Shown piece after piece: positions 8,540-16,634 of a stretch of 64,000 bases of DNA. The position numbers and the translations under genes are program-made. Positions within the stretch are counted from its first letter, which is position 1. Each line of letters opens with the position of its first letter. Below the pieces are notes generated by a model. That model had not been told where the DNA came from, did not search any database, and was given only the letters and a program-made list of their open reading frames with translations. The DNA is from Paenibacillus sp. FSL K6-1096 (GTDB lineage Bacteria > Bacillota > Bacilli > Paenibacillales > Paenibacillaceae): positions 1,116,001-1,180,000 of the forward strand of contig NZ_CP150274.1 of NCBI RefSeq assembly GCF_037977055.1, in the 5' to 3' direction.

Positions 8540-8652
8540 GTTCATCCTCCGGCTTCTTATCCGTTCCCGGGGGAACGGTTCTTCAGTCTTGTCTGGTTGT
8601 ACAAGTGTATGCGGCGGGCGGTGCAGGTATGTCCAATCCGTCCTTATCCATG

Positions 8653-8682
8653 AAAAAGAGGCATCACCCCTAAGGCGATACC
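8653..8682 (-). terminator. Terminator between ytfJ and dacB
   Basis: On the minus strand a 9-bp stem (two G-U pairs) formed by 8674-8682 and 8660-8668 is followed by five U at 8653-8657. It lies downstream of ytfJ and before dacB, suggesting dacB has its own promoter. Confidence 0.6.
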
Positions 8683-8712
8683 CCGCTTCTCTTATTCGGG
8701 CCGCAGCAACGG

Positions 8713-9198
8713 TTAATGTGCCGACGGGTTATGGTGCGGTTCCGTTTTGACTACAGTCTTGGTTACCTCGACAGGAGTTTCTTCCCCTACATGGACACCG
8801 TTCGTCTGGAACATGCTCTGGATTTTATCGATCAGGTGCGGCGTGGCATCAATGATTTTCTCAAACAGATGGGTCTGATTGTCAAGCGGCACAATATGTA
8901 CCCCTTCCCTGCCAACGACCAGGAATGCGATTGGACGAATCGATACACCGCCCCCGCTGCCGCCCCCGAAGGGAAGCATTTTGACACCGGAACCGCTGCC
9001 GTTCACGCCCGGAGCATCGTCTTCCACTCTGAAGTCACTGCCCCCTGCGGCAAAACCGAACGCCACCTTGCTGATCGGCAGAATCACACTGCCATCCGGC
9101 GTTTCCACAGGATCTCCGACAATTGTATTGACATCAACCATGCCTTTGATATTTTCCATCGCGGTCTGCATGAGACCTTGGATCGGATGCTCTGACAT
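8713..9198 (-). CDS. ytfJ: GerW-family sporulation protein YtfJ
   Basis: A 161-residue soluble protein of the GerW/YtfJ family, needed in some Bacillus for normal germination responses. The start is ATG 9198 (MSEHPIQGLMQTAMENIKGMVD), supported by an AGGAGGAG ribosome site; an upstream extension is in frame but lacks one. The family core is VILPISKVAFGFAAGG around 40-55, followed by a glycine-rich loop (FGGGSGGGVSI) and VVGREGVHIVPL. It lies 77 bp after ytfI and probably shares its transcript, as ytfI-ytfJ do in Bacillus. Molecular function is unknown. Confidence 0.92.
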   Translation of the reverse strand: MSEHPIQGLMQTAMENIKGMVDVNTIVGDPVETPDGSVILPISKVAFGFAAGGSDFRVEDDAPGVNGSGSGVKMLPFGGGSGGGVSIRPIAFLVVGREGVHIVPLDNQTHLFEKIIDATPHLIDKIQSMFQTNGVHVGEETPVEVTKTVVKTEPHHNPSAH

Positions 9199-9275
9199 TG
9201 CTATTCTCCTCCTCGTGATATAAATGTACCTGCAGTATCTAGCTTGCCCACTATGGATGGGAGTATGTAGATTTT

Positions 9276-9974
9276 TTAGGCGCGTTCCCGGCTCAGCAAT
9301 TTCTTCCACCGGCCCAGACCGCCTTCGATCTTCGAGGCCCGGCGCAGCAGGAGCAGCCCTGAGTACAGGGCATACCCGGCAGACAGCTTCCCCTTACATA
9401 CCGCCTCTGTGGCAAAAGAAAATTCGTCGCGGAACACCGGAGCCACGAACATTCTCGGAGCTTTCAGCAGTCTTACACGCTGGGAGACGAATCCGATCAT
9501 CGTCCACTTCATGCCCCATAATGCCCCGGCCGCCGTGGCGGTAGCAGCAGCATCGCCGAGAGAGAAATCCGTAGACCAGTCGAACGTGCTAATCTCGATA
9601 TGGGACAAGGTGTCCCTAAACCATTTGTTGAGGCCCTTGGTAGCCTTGAGAGCAATACGAACGTTCTTGAGCCAGTCCGTGACCGCTTCTTTATCCACCT
9701 GCGCCTCCTCGTCTGAGTCCCGCTTCACCGGCGCGATGCCGCTTTGTTCAATGTGGACCTTAATTCCCCGTTCCAGATTCTCGAACACCAGGATCGGCAC
9801 CTCATAATGGAACTTGACCAGTCCAAATACAGCTTTGATATCGAATTCAATCCGGTCATCCTTGCCCTTCCTGCATGCCCGAAAATGAAAATGGATCGAA
9901 GAGGCCAATACCAGCAGGAACATCAGAAGAACGAGCAGCAGCAGAATCAATGGAATCGCCAGCCATAACGTCAC
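9276..9974 (-). CDS. ytfI: DUF2953 protein, YtfI-like
   Basis: A 232-residue protein with one N-terminal membrane anchor (TLWLAIPLILLLLVLLMFLL) and a hydrophilic remainder, matching the DUF2953 family that pairs with ytfJ in Bacillales. I choose GTG 9974 because GGAGG lies 8 bp upstream; the alternative TTG at 9989 would start within the ribosome site. A motif WSTDFSLGDAAATATAAGALWG near 140-160 is typical of the family. Expressed likely with ytfJ; function unknown, probably sporulation related by association. Confidence 0.85.
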   Translation of the reverse strand: MTLWLAIPLILLLLVLLMFLLVLASSIHFHFRACRKGKDDRIEFDIKAVFGLVKFHYEVPILVFENLERGIKVHIEQSGIAPVKRDSDEEAQVDKEAVTDWLKNVRIALKATKGLNKWFRDTLSHIEISTFDWSTDFSLGDAAATATAAGALWGMKWTMIGFVSQRVRLLKAPRMFVAPVFRDEFSFATEAVCKGKLSAGYALYSGLLLLRRASKIEGGLGRWKKLLSRERA

Positions 9975-10075
9975 ACGCTTAACCTCCAAGCAGCTTGTAG
10001 AATGCGGAAATATCGAGCCTATGGATTAGTATGGCAATTCTGGCAGAATAACATTCCGTTATAGCAAAATAACCC

Positions 10076-10108
10076 CACATAGTGAGGCTTTAGCTTCGTG
10101 ATGCTTAT
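10076..10108. repeat. Partial copy of dispersed 53-bp element
   Basis: The stretch resembles the left half of the elements at 50749-50801 and 60180-60231: cacatagtgaggctttagc against cacaaagtggggctttagc. It lies beside the scpB terminator. Confidence 0.5.
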
Positions 10109-10109
10109 C

Positions 10110-10147
10110 AAAAAGAAAACCGCCGCCCCGGCAGGGGCTGGCGGTCT
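10110..10147 (-). terminator. Terminator of scpA-scpB
   Basis: On the minus strand ACCGCC and GCCCC arms pair with GGGGC and GGCGGT around TGCC, followed by TTTTCTTTTT. It lies 28 bp past the scpB stop. Confidence 0.85.
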
Positions 10148-10174
10148 TACCGGGACAGCGGCAGTGCGCTGCGG

Positions 10175-10786
10175 TTATTCTGTGTCAGGCTCAGGGACCT
10201 CATCGAAGGTCATCTGGCTGTCCAGCTTGCTGAACAGCAGCTGAGTCTCCTCTTCCAGGTCTTCGGAGGTATCGAAGCTGGACGGCTCCGGCAGCTCCTT
10301 CAGACTGGCCAGCCCGAAGCTGTCCAGGAACGACTTGGTCGTTCCGTACAGAATCGGACGGCCCACGGCTTCGGCCCGGCCCACCTCTTGAATCAGATCC
10401 TTGTTGCCGAGGGTATGTATCGCCCGTTCAGACTTAACCCCCCGGATCTCCTCGATCTCCACCCGTGTAATCGGCTGCCGGTAAGCCACAATGGCAAGCG
10501 TCTCCAGCGCCGCCTGAGACAGGGACGATCTGGAGGGCGAATAGGCCAGCCGCTCGAAATACTGGGCGTGCTCCGGCAAAGTTGCCAGCCGATAGTTCCC
10601 GGCAATCTGCACCACCTGCAGGCCGCGGCCCTGCGAGACATAATCCTGTCTTAAATCATCCAGCGCGCGGGTCGCCAGTTCCGGCCGCTGCTCGGTAATC
10701 TCGGCAATCTGCCGGACAGACAGACCTTCATCACCGGAGAGAAACAGCAGGCCTTCAATAATCGATTTCAGCGTGTTGTAGTCCAC
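10175..10786 (-). CDS. scpB: Segregation and condensation protein ScpB
   Basis: A 203-residue subunit of the SMC-ScpA-ScpB condensin that organises and segregates the chromosome. Two winged-helix domains are expected at about 1-80 and 90-165; visible family motifs are EGLLFLSGDEGL at 11-22 and SLSQAALETLAIVAYRQPITRVEIEEIRG-type sequence near 90-115. The C-terminus is acidic (SEDLEEETQ, EVPEPDTE). The start lies 32 bp inside the end of scpA, so the two are translationally coupled, which helps balance subunit amounts. Length is normal. Confidence 0.96.
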   Translation of the reverse strand: MDYNTLKSIIEGLLFLSGDEGLSVRQIAEITEQRPELATRALDDLRQDYVSQGRGLQVVQIAGNYRLATLPEHAQYFERLAYSPSRSSLSQAALETLAIVAYRQPITRVEIEEIRGVKSERAIHTLGNKDLIQEVGRAEAVGRPILYGTTKSFLDSFGLASLKELPEPSSFDTSEDLEEETQLLFSKLDSQMTFDEVPEPDTE

Positions 10787-11546
10787 TGAACTCTTCTCCC
10801 CCTCTCCATTCCATTACAATATCATCGAACAATTTCTCCTGGTAACAGAAGATTGCCCGCATCTTCATCAGCTCCAGAATCGCCAGGAAGGTCGTAACAA
10901 TCTCATGCCGGTCCATCTCCTCATGCAGCAGGGACGAGAAGCGCAGCCGGCCGCCTATACCTGTGCGCTGGAGCGCTTCAGTCACATCGCGAATCCGGTC
11001 CTTGACCGAGATCTCATCCCGGGTGATCCGCTGGTATGAGGTCCGCCGGGCCGCCTTGCTGAGCGCCTTGCGGAACGCGGCAATCAGATCGGCGGTATGC
11101 AGCCCCTTGGGAATCAGATCGGCCTGAGCTGGAACGTAGGGGCCAAGATCCTCAGGCTCCTTCGTAAAAATCAGACTGCGCTCACTCTCCATATCCAGCA
11201 GCTGCACCGCGATGCTCTTGAACTTGCGGTATTCAATCAGGCGCTGCACCAGCTCCGCGCGCGGGTCATAGCCGTCGTCCTCATAATAATCGAAGTCCTC
11301 GATTTCAATGACCGGCGGCTTCGGCAGCAGCATTTTGCTTTTGATCGACAGAAGGGTTGCTGCCATCACCAGAAATTCGCTGGTAATCTCCAGCTCAAGC
11401 TCCTTCATGCCCTGCAGGAATTCCATATACTGCTCGGTGATCTCGCTGACCGGAATGTCCTGGATGTCGATTTCCGCCTTGTCAATCAGATGCAAGAGCA
11501 GATCGAGCGGACCTTCGAACGTCTCCAGCTTGTACAATACAGTCAC
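10755..11546 (-). CDS. scpA: Segregation and condensation protein ScpA (kleisin)
   Basis: A 263-residue kleisin that bridges the SMC head domains and binds ScpB. The N-terminal family signature FEGPLDLLLHLI is at residues 9-20, and DIQDIPVSEITEQYM follows. The C-terminal winged helix (IVTTFLAILELMKMRAI) is near 220-237. The start is GTG at 11546 with GGAGG 7 bp upstream. First gene of the scpAB pair; upstream lies the riboflavin operon terminator. Confidence 0.96.
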   Translation of the reverse strand: MTVLYKLETFEGPLDLLLHLIDKAEIDIQDIPVSEITEQYMEFLQGMKELELEITSEFLVMAATLLSIKSKMLLPKPPVIEIEDFDYYEDDGYDPRAELVQRLIEYRKFKSIAVQLLDMESERSLIFTKEPEDLGPYVPAQADLIPKGLHTADLIAAFRKALSKAARRTSYQRITRDEISVKDRIRDVTEALQRTGIGGRLRFSSLLHEEMDRHEIVTTFLAILELMKMRAIFCYQEKLFDDIVMEWRGGEEFSGLQHAEIDY

Positions 11547-11563
11547 GCGGTTTCCTCCAGCCC

Positions 11564-11600
11564 AAAAAAAGTAAAGTGCAGCGCCGCACGGACGCTACAC
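11564..11600 (-). terminator. Terminator of the rib operon
   Basis: On the minus strand GTGTAGCG (11593-11600) pairs with CGCTGCAC (11576-11583), followed by TTTACTTTTTTT. It lies 80 bp after ribH. Confidence 0.7.
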
Positions 11601-11679
11601 AAGTAGAAAGATCTATGTTCATGCTTTCTTCTCATACATATAAATAAGCACGATTTAGGCTGATTCGTCAAGAGGCGTA

Positions 11680-12156
11680 TTATTTGAACAGCTTGTTGAG
11701 ATTGGCCATTTCGATGGCCGCTGCTGCGGCATCCCAGCCCTTATTGCCGGCTTTGGTCCCGGAGCGCTCAATGGCCTGTTCAATATTCTCAGTGGTCACC
11801 ACACCAAAGATTGTCGGAACACCGGTCTTCAGGTTAATGGCCGCGACACCCTTAGCCACTTCATTGCACACATAATCATAGTGGGTGGTAGAGCCGCGGA
11901 TGACGGTACCAAGCGTGACTACTGCATCGTATTTGCCGCTTTCGGCCATTTTCTGGGCAATCAGCGGAATTTCAAACACGCCCGGCACCCAGGCCACATC
12001 AATCTCGTCATCGGCCACGCCATGGCGCTTGAAGGCATCCAAGGCTCCCGAGAGCAGCTTGCTGGTAATGAATTCATTGAAACGGCCAACCACGACACCA
12101 TATTTCAGTCCCTCGGATACTAAATGTCCTTCTAAATAGTTCGGCATTGTGTTCAT
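11680..12156 (-). CDS. ribH: 6,7-dimethyl-8-ribityllumazine synthase
   Basis: Condenses 3,4-dihydroxy-2-butanone 4-phosphate with the ribitylamino-pyrimidine to lumazine, the penultimate riboflavin step. About 158 residues; motifs are [35 protein letters not shown] (catalytic His in THYDYV) and the C-terminal GTKAGNKG. Starts at 12156 (ATG) or 12147 (MPNYLEG) are both possible; spacing from AGAAGGG favours 12147 while the 12156 start is too close. Last gene of the operon. Very close to B. subtilis RibH in sequence pattern. Confidence 0.95.
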   Translation of the reverse strand: MNTMPNYLEGHLVSEGLKYGVVVGRFNEFITSKLLSGALDAFKRHGVADDEIDVAWVPGVFEIPLIAQKMAESGKYDAVVTLGTVIRGSTTHYDYVCNEVAKGVAAINLKTGVPTIFGVVTTENIEQAIERSGTKAGNKGWDAAAAAIEMANLNKLFK

Positions 12157-12194
12157 CAACCCTTCTGGTATAAGATAATGTTCTTTGGCAAGAG

Positions 12195-13448
12195 TCAGTT
12201 CTTGGACGCCTCATTCTGTTCGATATCGTCAAATTTCAGCAGATGGCCAAGCTTCGCCTGCTTCGTATGCAGATAACCCGTATTGTCCTTGTTCTCCGGC
12301 ATCTGAATCGGCACCCGCTCCACCACCTCAAGGCCATAACCTTCCAGACCTTTGATCTTGCGCGGATTATTGGTCAGCAGCCGGATCTTGCGCAGCCCCA
12401 GATCCTTCAGAATCTGTGCCCCGATGCCGTAATCCCGCAGGTCAGCGGCGAAGCCCAGCTTCAGGTTGGCATCCACCGTGTCCAGCCCCTCTTCCTGCAG
12501 CTTGTAGGCACGCAGCTTGTTGATCAGGCCAATGCCCCGGCCCTCCTGCCGCATATAGAGCAGCACGCCGCGCCCGGCTTCCTCGATCTGGCGCAGTGCC
12601 GCTTCGAACTGCGGTCCGCAGTCACAGCGGTGCGAATGGAACACATCACCGGTCAGGCACTCGGAATGCACGCGTACCAGAACCGGCTCGTCACCGGAGA
12701 GATCGCCTTTGACCAGCGCGACATGCTCCTTGTCATCCACCTCGTTGGTGTAAGCAATCGTCTGAAACACACCAAAGTCTGTCGGCAGATTCACCGCCAC
12801 CTCGCGGTTAACGAGCTGCTCCTTCTCATTGCGGTAATGGATGAGGTCCTTGATGCTGATCAGCTTGAGATCATGCTTCCTGGAGATCTCAATCAGATCA
12901 GGCAGGCGGGCCATCGTGCCGTCCACCTTCACCACCTCGCAGATCACGCCTGCGGGGTAAGCGCCGCACATACGGGCCAGGTCAACAGCCGCCTCAGTGT
13001 GGCCCGACCGCCGCAGCACGCCGCCCTTCTTGGCGATCAGCGGGAACATATGCCCCGGCCGGCGGAAGTCGCCCGGCTTGGCCGCCGGGTCCAGCAGCGC
13101 CTTGATCGTCATGGAGCGCTCTGCGGCGGATATGCCGGTAGTGGTGTCCTTGTGGTCCACCGACACCGTAAACGCTGTGCCGTGATTATCCGTATTCTGG
13201 GCAACCATCGGTGTAAGCTCCAATTCCTCCGCGCGTTCTGCCGTAATCGGCACGCAGACCAGACCGCGTCCTTCAGTAATCATGAAGTTGATCACTTCGG
13301 GTGTTGCCCGTTCCGCCAACGCTACGAAGTCTCCTTCATTCTCGCGGTCTTCGTCATCGACAACGATGATGACCTTCCCGCGCATCAGATCGTAGATGGC
13401 CTCCTCAATGGGGTCAAGGATGCGGTCTTTGGGTTCCTGCTCGCTCAT
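12195..13448 (-). CDS. ribBA: Bifunctional DHBP synthase / GTP cyclohydrolase II RibBA
   Basis: A 417-residue fusion providing both riboflavin precursors. The N-terminal RibB half (about 1-205) converts ribulose 5-phosphate to the butanone and shows the acidic metal loop [10 protein letters not shown] at 31-40 and [12 protein letters not shown]. The C-terminal RibA half (about 206-400) opens GTP; zinc cysteines are in [19 protein letters not shown] and the catalytic arginine region is RQEGRGIGL. Both halves keep the key motifs, so both activities are expected. Third gene of ribD-ribE-ribBA-ribH. Confidence 0.97.
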   Translation of the reverse strand: MSEQEPKDRILDPIEEAIYDLMRGKVIIVVDDEDRENEGDFVALAERATPEVINFMITEGRGLVCVPITAERAEELELTPMVAQNTDNHGTAFTVSVDHKDTTTGISAAERSMTIKALLDPAAKPGDFRRPGHMFPLIAKKGGVLRRSGHTEAAVDLARMCGAYPAGVICEVVKVDGTMARLPDLIEISRKHDLKLISIKDLIHYRNEKEQLVNREVAVNLPTDFGVFQTIAYTNEVDDKEHVALVKGDLSGDEPVLVRVHSECLTGDVFHSHRCDCGPQFEAALRQIEEAGRGVLLYMRQEGRGIGLINKLRAYKLQEEGLDTVDANLKLGFAADLRDYGIGAQILKDLGLRKIRLLTNNPRKIKGLEGYGLEVVERVPIQMPENKDNTGYLHTKQAKLGHLLKFDDIEQNEASKN

Positions 13449-13504
13449 CTTACTGTCCTCCTAATGGCTGTCCGCCCCGGGGCGGTAATCAGCCTAATCT
13501 ATAT

Positions 13505-14173
13505 TTATACGAAACCGTTGGCCGCCAGGAAGTCATGGCTGATCTTCGAGCTGCCCTTCGCCTCTTCATCGCCCGCACGCGAACCGTAATGGAGCAGATG
13601 ATCCACGTATTTGCCCAGCACATCGCATTCCAGATTAACGCGGTCGCCGGGACGCTTATGGTTCAGTATGGTCTCTCCAAGCGTATGCGGGATGATGGAT
13701 ACCGTGAAGGTGGCAGCTTCTGCCGTAACCACGGTAAGGCTGATGCCATCAATGGTAATTGAGCCTTTGGGAATGATGAATTTGAACAAATCCTTGCGCT
13801 CCGGCGCAATCCCGAACACCACCGCATTCTGATTGCGCTTGACGCTGCGGATCTCGCCGGTACCGTCCACATGCCCCTGGACAATATGTCCTCCAAAGCG
13901 GCCGCCCGCCGCCATGGCGCGCTCCAGATTAATCCGGCTGCCGGGCCGCAGCTCCTTGAGCGTGCTGTTACGGTATGTCTCGGGCATGACATCCACAGTG
14001 AAGTGGCTGTCTCCGAGCGAGGTAGCCGTAAGACAGACACCGTTGACAGCCACGCTGTCGCCGATCTTCAGATCATCCATAATGAGGGAGGCGCCGATGC
14101 TCAGTACCATCATCTCCCCGCCGCCGCTCACGCTGCGGAGTACGCCTACCTCTTCAATTAAGCCGGTGAACAT
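13505..14173 (-). CDS. ribE: Riboflavin synthase alpha subunit
   Basis: Dismutates two lumazines to riboflavin plus the pyrimidine. A 222-residue protein with two tandem lumazine-binding domains: MFTGLIEEVG begins the first, KIGDSVAVNGVCLTAT follows, GGRFGGHIVQGHVDGTG begins the second, and KGSITIDGISLTVV repeats the substrate motif. The start ATG at 14173 lies 32 bp after ribD. The C-terminal tail after DHLLHYG is about 25 residues longer and polar. Called ribE in Bacillus and ribC in E. coli. Confidence 0.96.
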   Translation of the reverse strand: MFTGLIEEVGVLRSVSGGGEMMVLSIGASLIMDDLKIGDSVAVNGVCLTATSLGDSHFTVDVMPETYRNSTLKELRPGSRINLERAMAAGGRFGGHIVQGHVDGTGEIRSVKRNQNAVVFGIAPERKDLFKFIIPKGSITIDGISLTVVTAEAATFTVSIIPHTLGETILNHKRPGDRVNLECDVLGKYVDHLLHYGSRAGDEEAKGSSKISHDFLAANGFV

Positions 14174-14205
14174 GCCATCCCTCCTTAATCGTTATGCCTT
14201 CGCTT

Positions 14206-15306
14206 CTAACGTACAGGGGTGCCGCTGACACAGATATTATCCCCGAGCACCTCTACTTCCAATCCTTCAAGCAGTACAGCATCGCGCATCAGCTCCACGC
14301 CCTGGAAGTCGAAGGTCCCGGCCGCCGCTGCACCGCCGCCTACAATCTTCGGGGCGAAGAACAGCACAACCCGGTCAACGAGTCCTTGCTCCAGCATCGC
14401 CCCGTTCAGCGTGCCGCCGCCCTCCAGCAGAATCGAGCCGATCTCCATCGCCCCCAGCGCAGCCATAGCCGCCTGCAGATCCACCCGGGGACCGGAGCCT
14501 GCATCGATCACCTGAACCCCGGCTGCAGCCAGCGCAGCCCGGCGGTCAGGATCGGCAGCTTCGGTGGTTACGACTACCGTAGGTGCCAGTCCGTCTGTGA
14601 CCACAGCACTGTCGAGCGGAAGCCTCAGCGAGGAGTCGATAATGATCCGCAGCGGATTCAGTCCAGGCACATTCAGTCTCGTGGTCAGCGAAGGGTTATC
14701 GGCAATAACCGTATTCACTCCGACCATAATTCCCTGATGGCGGTGGCGCAGCGTATGTACCAGCTCCCGCGCTTCCGCATTGGAGATCCATTTGCTGTCA
14801 CCGGTCCGGGTGGCGATCTTGCCGTCCAGCGTGCTGGCGCTCTTCAGGGTGACGAACGGCTGCTTCGTGAGAATGTATTTGATGAACTTCTCATTCAGCC
14901 GCAGCGCACGGCTGCGCAGCAGCCCCACTTCGACGTCGATCCCCTGTTCACGCAGCATCTCGATCCCCCGGCCGGCGACCTGCGGGTTAGGGTCTTCACA
15001 GGCCACCACGACCCTGGCGACGCCTTCATCGATCAGGCGCTGGCTGCATGGAGGCGTGATGCCGTAATGGCTGCAAGGCTCAAGTGTGACATAAGCGGTG
15101 CTGCCCTGTGCTTTGCCTGCCGCCATATTCAGCGCATGCACCTCCGCATGTCCGGTGCCGCGCTGCAGATGGGTTCCAATGCCGATCATAACTCCATCCT
15201 TCACCACTACACAGCCAACTACGGGATTAATTCCCGTCTGGCCCTGTGCCCGCTCCGCCATATCCAGCGCAAGGGACATGTAAAACTCGTCATTCATCTT
15301 ATCCAT
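14206..15306 (-). CDS. ribD: Bifunctional pyrimidine deaminase/reductase RibD
   Basis: Catalyses the deaminase and reductase steps after GTP opening. Start ATG 15306 (366 residues) is set by GGAGG 6 bp upstream; the longer frame runs back into the riboswitch terminator. The deaminase domain (1-145) has the zinc site H53-x-E55 with C78 and C87 (HAEVHAL, PCSHYGITPPC). The reductase domain (about 146-360) carries FVTLKSASTLDGKIA, DNPSLTTR and the NADPH loop LLEGGGTLNGAML. First gene of the operon, controlled by the FMN riboswitch upstream. Confidence 0.96.
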   Translation of the reverse strand: MDKMNDEFYMSLALDMAERAQGQTGINPVVGCVVVKDGVMIGIGTHLQRGTGHAEVHALNMAAGKAQGSTAYVTLEPCSHYGITPPCSQRLIDEGVARVVVACEDPNPQVAGRGIEMLREQGIDVEVGLLRSRALRLNEKFIKYILTKQPFVTLKSASTLDGKIATRTGDSKWISNAEARELVHTLRHRHQGIMVGVNTVIADNPSLTTRLNVPGLNPLRIIIDSSLRLPLDSAVVTDGLAPTVVVTTEAADPDRRAALAAAGVQVIDAGSGPRVDLQAAMAALGAMEIGSILLEGGGTLNGAMLEQGLVDRVVLFFAPKIVGGGAAAAGTFDFQGVELMRDAVLLEGLEVEVLGDNICVSGTPVR

Positions 15307-15356
15307 GTCTTGCCTCCTGTTCCCCGGCTGTATTCTTAAGGTGTACCATCCAAACA

Positions 15357-15396
15357 GAAAAACCCGTCTCAATCTCCAGGAGGAGTTCAAGACGGG
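15357..15396 (-). terminator. Riboswitch-controlled terminator before ribD
   Basis: On the minus strand CCCGTCT (15390-15396) pairs with AGACGGG (15363-15369), followed by TTTTT. It lies between the FMN aptamer and ribD, so it is the expression platform: FMN binding should favour this stem and stop transcription. Confidence 0.85.
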
Positions 15397-15532
15397 ATAT
15401 ATGAGAGGTAACGATAGACCTGTAAAAGCGTGCGTCAATAAACATCAGACCTTACGGATTGTGAAACTTGGCACATATCATCCGAAAAACCTGCGGTCCG
15501 GCCGCACTGCCAAAGGCAGCTCGTCAATCTCT

Positions 15533-15698
15533 CCTTCTTCCATCCAGACTATACTGTCGGTCCCGGAATTGCACCGGGTCCACCGTCCGTGTAATGCTCA
15601 TACGGAACGGGTAGCGGACTGAGCAGCAGATCCGGCTTACTTAAGCCAGATCCCGCAGCATCACCGCCGGTAGGGAATTGCACCCTGCCCTGAAGGAT
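15533..15698 (-). promoter_or_regulatory. FMN riboswitch (RFN element) of the rib operon
   Basis: On the minus strand the conserved RFN blocks appear in order: CTTCAGGGCAGGGTGCAATT, CCCTACCGGCGGTGATGC, CAGTCCGC, GGACCCGGTGCAATTCCGGG, ACCGACAGTATAGTCTGGAT and GGAAGAAGG. It binds FMN and shuts off riboflavin synthesis. A terminator follows 137 bp downstream. Confidence 0.96.
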
Positions 15699-15736
15699 TG
15701 ATCTATTCAGTTCAATTCTAGATTACGCCTACAACA

Positions 15737-15765
15737 AAATTATCACTTCACTGCCGGAAATGCAA
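15737..15765 (-). promoter_or_regulatory. Sigma-A-type promoter of the rib operon
   Basis: On the minus strand TTGCAT (15760-15765), a 17-bp spacer and TAATTT (15737-15742) lie about 40 bp before the FMN aptamer, a good housekeeping promoter match. Confidence 0.65.
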
Positions 15766-15807
15766 GTGCGTTTCAGAAATTAACTATATTTATGTAACTT
15801 AATTCCC

Positions 15808-16209
15808 TTATATACCCGACTCACGCTGCTTGTCCGCTCTCAGCAGGTCACGGATTTCGGTCAGCAGGACCACCTCCGGTGCAGGAGCAGGCGTCTCAAC
15901 CACCTCGACCTTAACCGTCTCCTTGCGTCTGAACCGGCTGCTCAGCTTCACCACCAGGAAGATGGAGAAGGAGATAATGAAGAAGTCGACAACGGTCTGC
16001 AGGAACATGCCGTACTTCACAGCAGCTTCACCACTACCGAAGCTAAGCCCTTGCAGGTTAATCCCTCCGCTGATCAGGCCGATAAGCGGCATAATAATGT
16101 CACTCACCAGCGAGGTGACAATCTTCCCGAATGCGGCACCAATTACCACCGCCACCGCCAGGTCGAGTACATTGCCTTTCATAGCAAATTCTTTGAATTC
16201 CTTCCACAT
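15808..16209 (-). CDS. mscL: Large-conductance mechanosensitive channel MscL
   Basis: A 133-134-residue homopentameric channel that opens under membrane tension to release solutes on hypo-osmotic shock. TM1 is [19 protein letters not shown] near 13-31, TM2 is [16 protein letters not shown] near 70-88, followed by a charged cytoplasmic helix ([13 protein letters not shown]). GTG 16212 or ATG 16209 could start it; GGAGG is 6 or 9 bp upstream. It has its own transcript between the rib regulatory region and a repeat array. Length is normal. Confidence 0.95.
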   Translation of the reverse strand: MWKEFKEFAMKGNVLDLAVAVVIGAAFGKIVTSLVSDIIMPLIGLISGGINLQGLSFGSGEAAVKYGMFLQTVVDFFIISFSIFLVVKLSSRFRRKETVKVEVVETPAPAPEVVLLTEIRDLLRADKQRESGI

Positions 16210-16345
16210 CACGATCTTCCTCCGATACTATATTTTTAAATTTGAAATTATTATAGCATTTATGAGTCAAGCTGAAACCTGCTGCTTCAAAATTTCCTGT
16301 TCCCCCTACTGTCTCCTGCAAGCCCCCCCTGCCTCCGCAGCGCGG

Positions 16346-16522
16346 AATGTAGCCGGTTTTCCGATTACATTTGGCCCTCGCGCCTTCGTGATGCCTAATG
16401 TAGCCGGTTTTTCGATTACATCTGGCCCTCGCGCCTCCGCCATGCCCATTGTAGCCGGTTTTTCGATTACATCTGGCCCACGCGCCTCCACCATGCCCAT
16501 TGTAGTCGGTTTTTCGATTACA
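16346..16522. repeat. Tandem 51-bp array of the TGTAGCCGG...TTACA motif
   Basis: Copies start at 16346, 16397, 16448 and 16499, each 51 bp apart; the last is truncated. Each contains tgtagccggtttttcgatta followed by ca, an imperfect palindrome (TGTAATCG against TGTAGCCGG), and a variable ggccctcgcgcctcc filler. Because 51 is divisible by 3 the minus strand reads as a 17-residue repeat around NVIEKPATMGMAEARGP, which I consider a by-product. This array and the terminator at 16551-16590 are the content of the gap 16213-16634. Confidence 0.85.
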
Positions 16523-16550
16523 TTCTGGCGCACAACCGGATGCAGCCATA

Positions 16551-16590
16551 AGAAAGAGGTACGGAAACGCCGCAGCGCTCCCGTACCTCT
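16551..16590 (-). terminator. Terminator of the LPXTG adhesin gene
   Basis: On the minus strand AGAGGTACGG (16581-16590) pairs with CCGTACCTCT (16555-16564), followed by TTCTT. It lies 45 bp after the stop of the surface protein gene. Confidence 0.8.
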
Positions 16591-16634
16591 ATTCCTTTCA
16601 TCCCAGTCTCTATTCCATTCATCCCAGCCCCAGC

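Noticed and set aside
12243..13589. 448-residue plus-strand frame opposite ribBA
   Set aside because: Shadow of a GC-rich, well-identified gene; composition (His/Arg/Gln-rich) is typical of antisense frames.
16346..16522. Possible CRISPR array
   Set aside because: Only four units, repeats and spacers not distinguishable (filler is also conserved), no cas genes.
16306..16533. Minus-strand frame with NVIEKPATMGMAEARGP repeats
   Set aside because: Same reason: period divisible by 3 keeps the frame open; no start site or homology.
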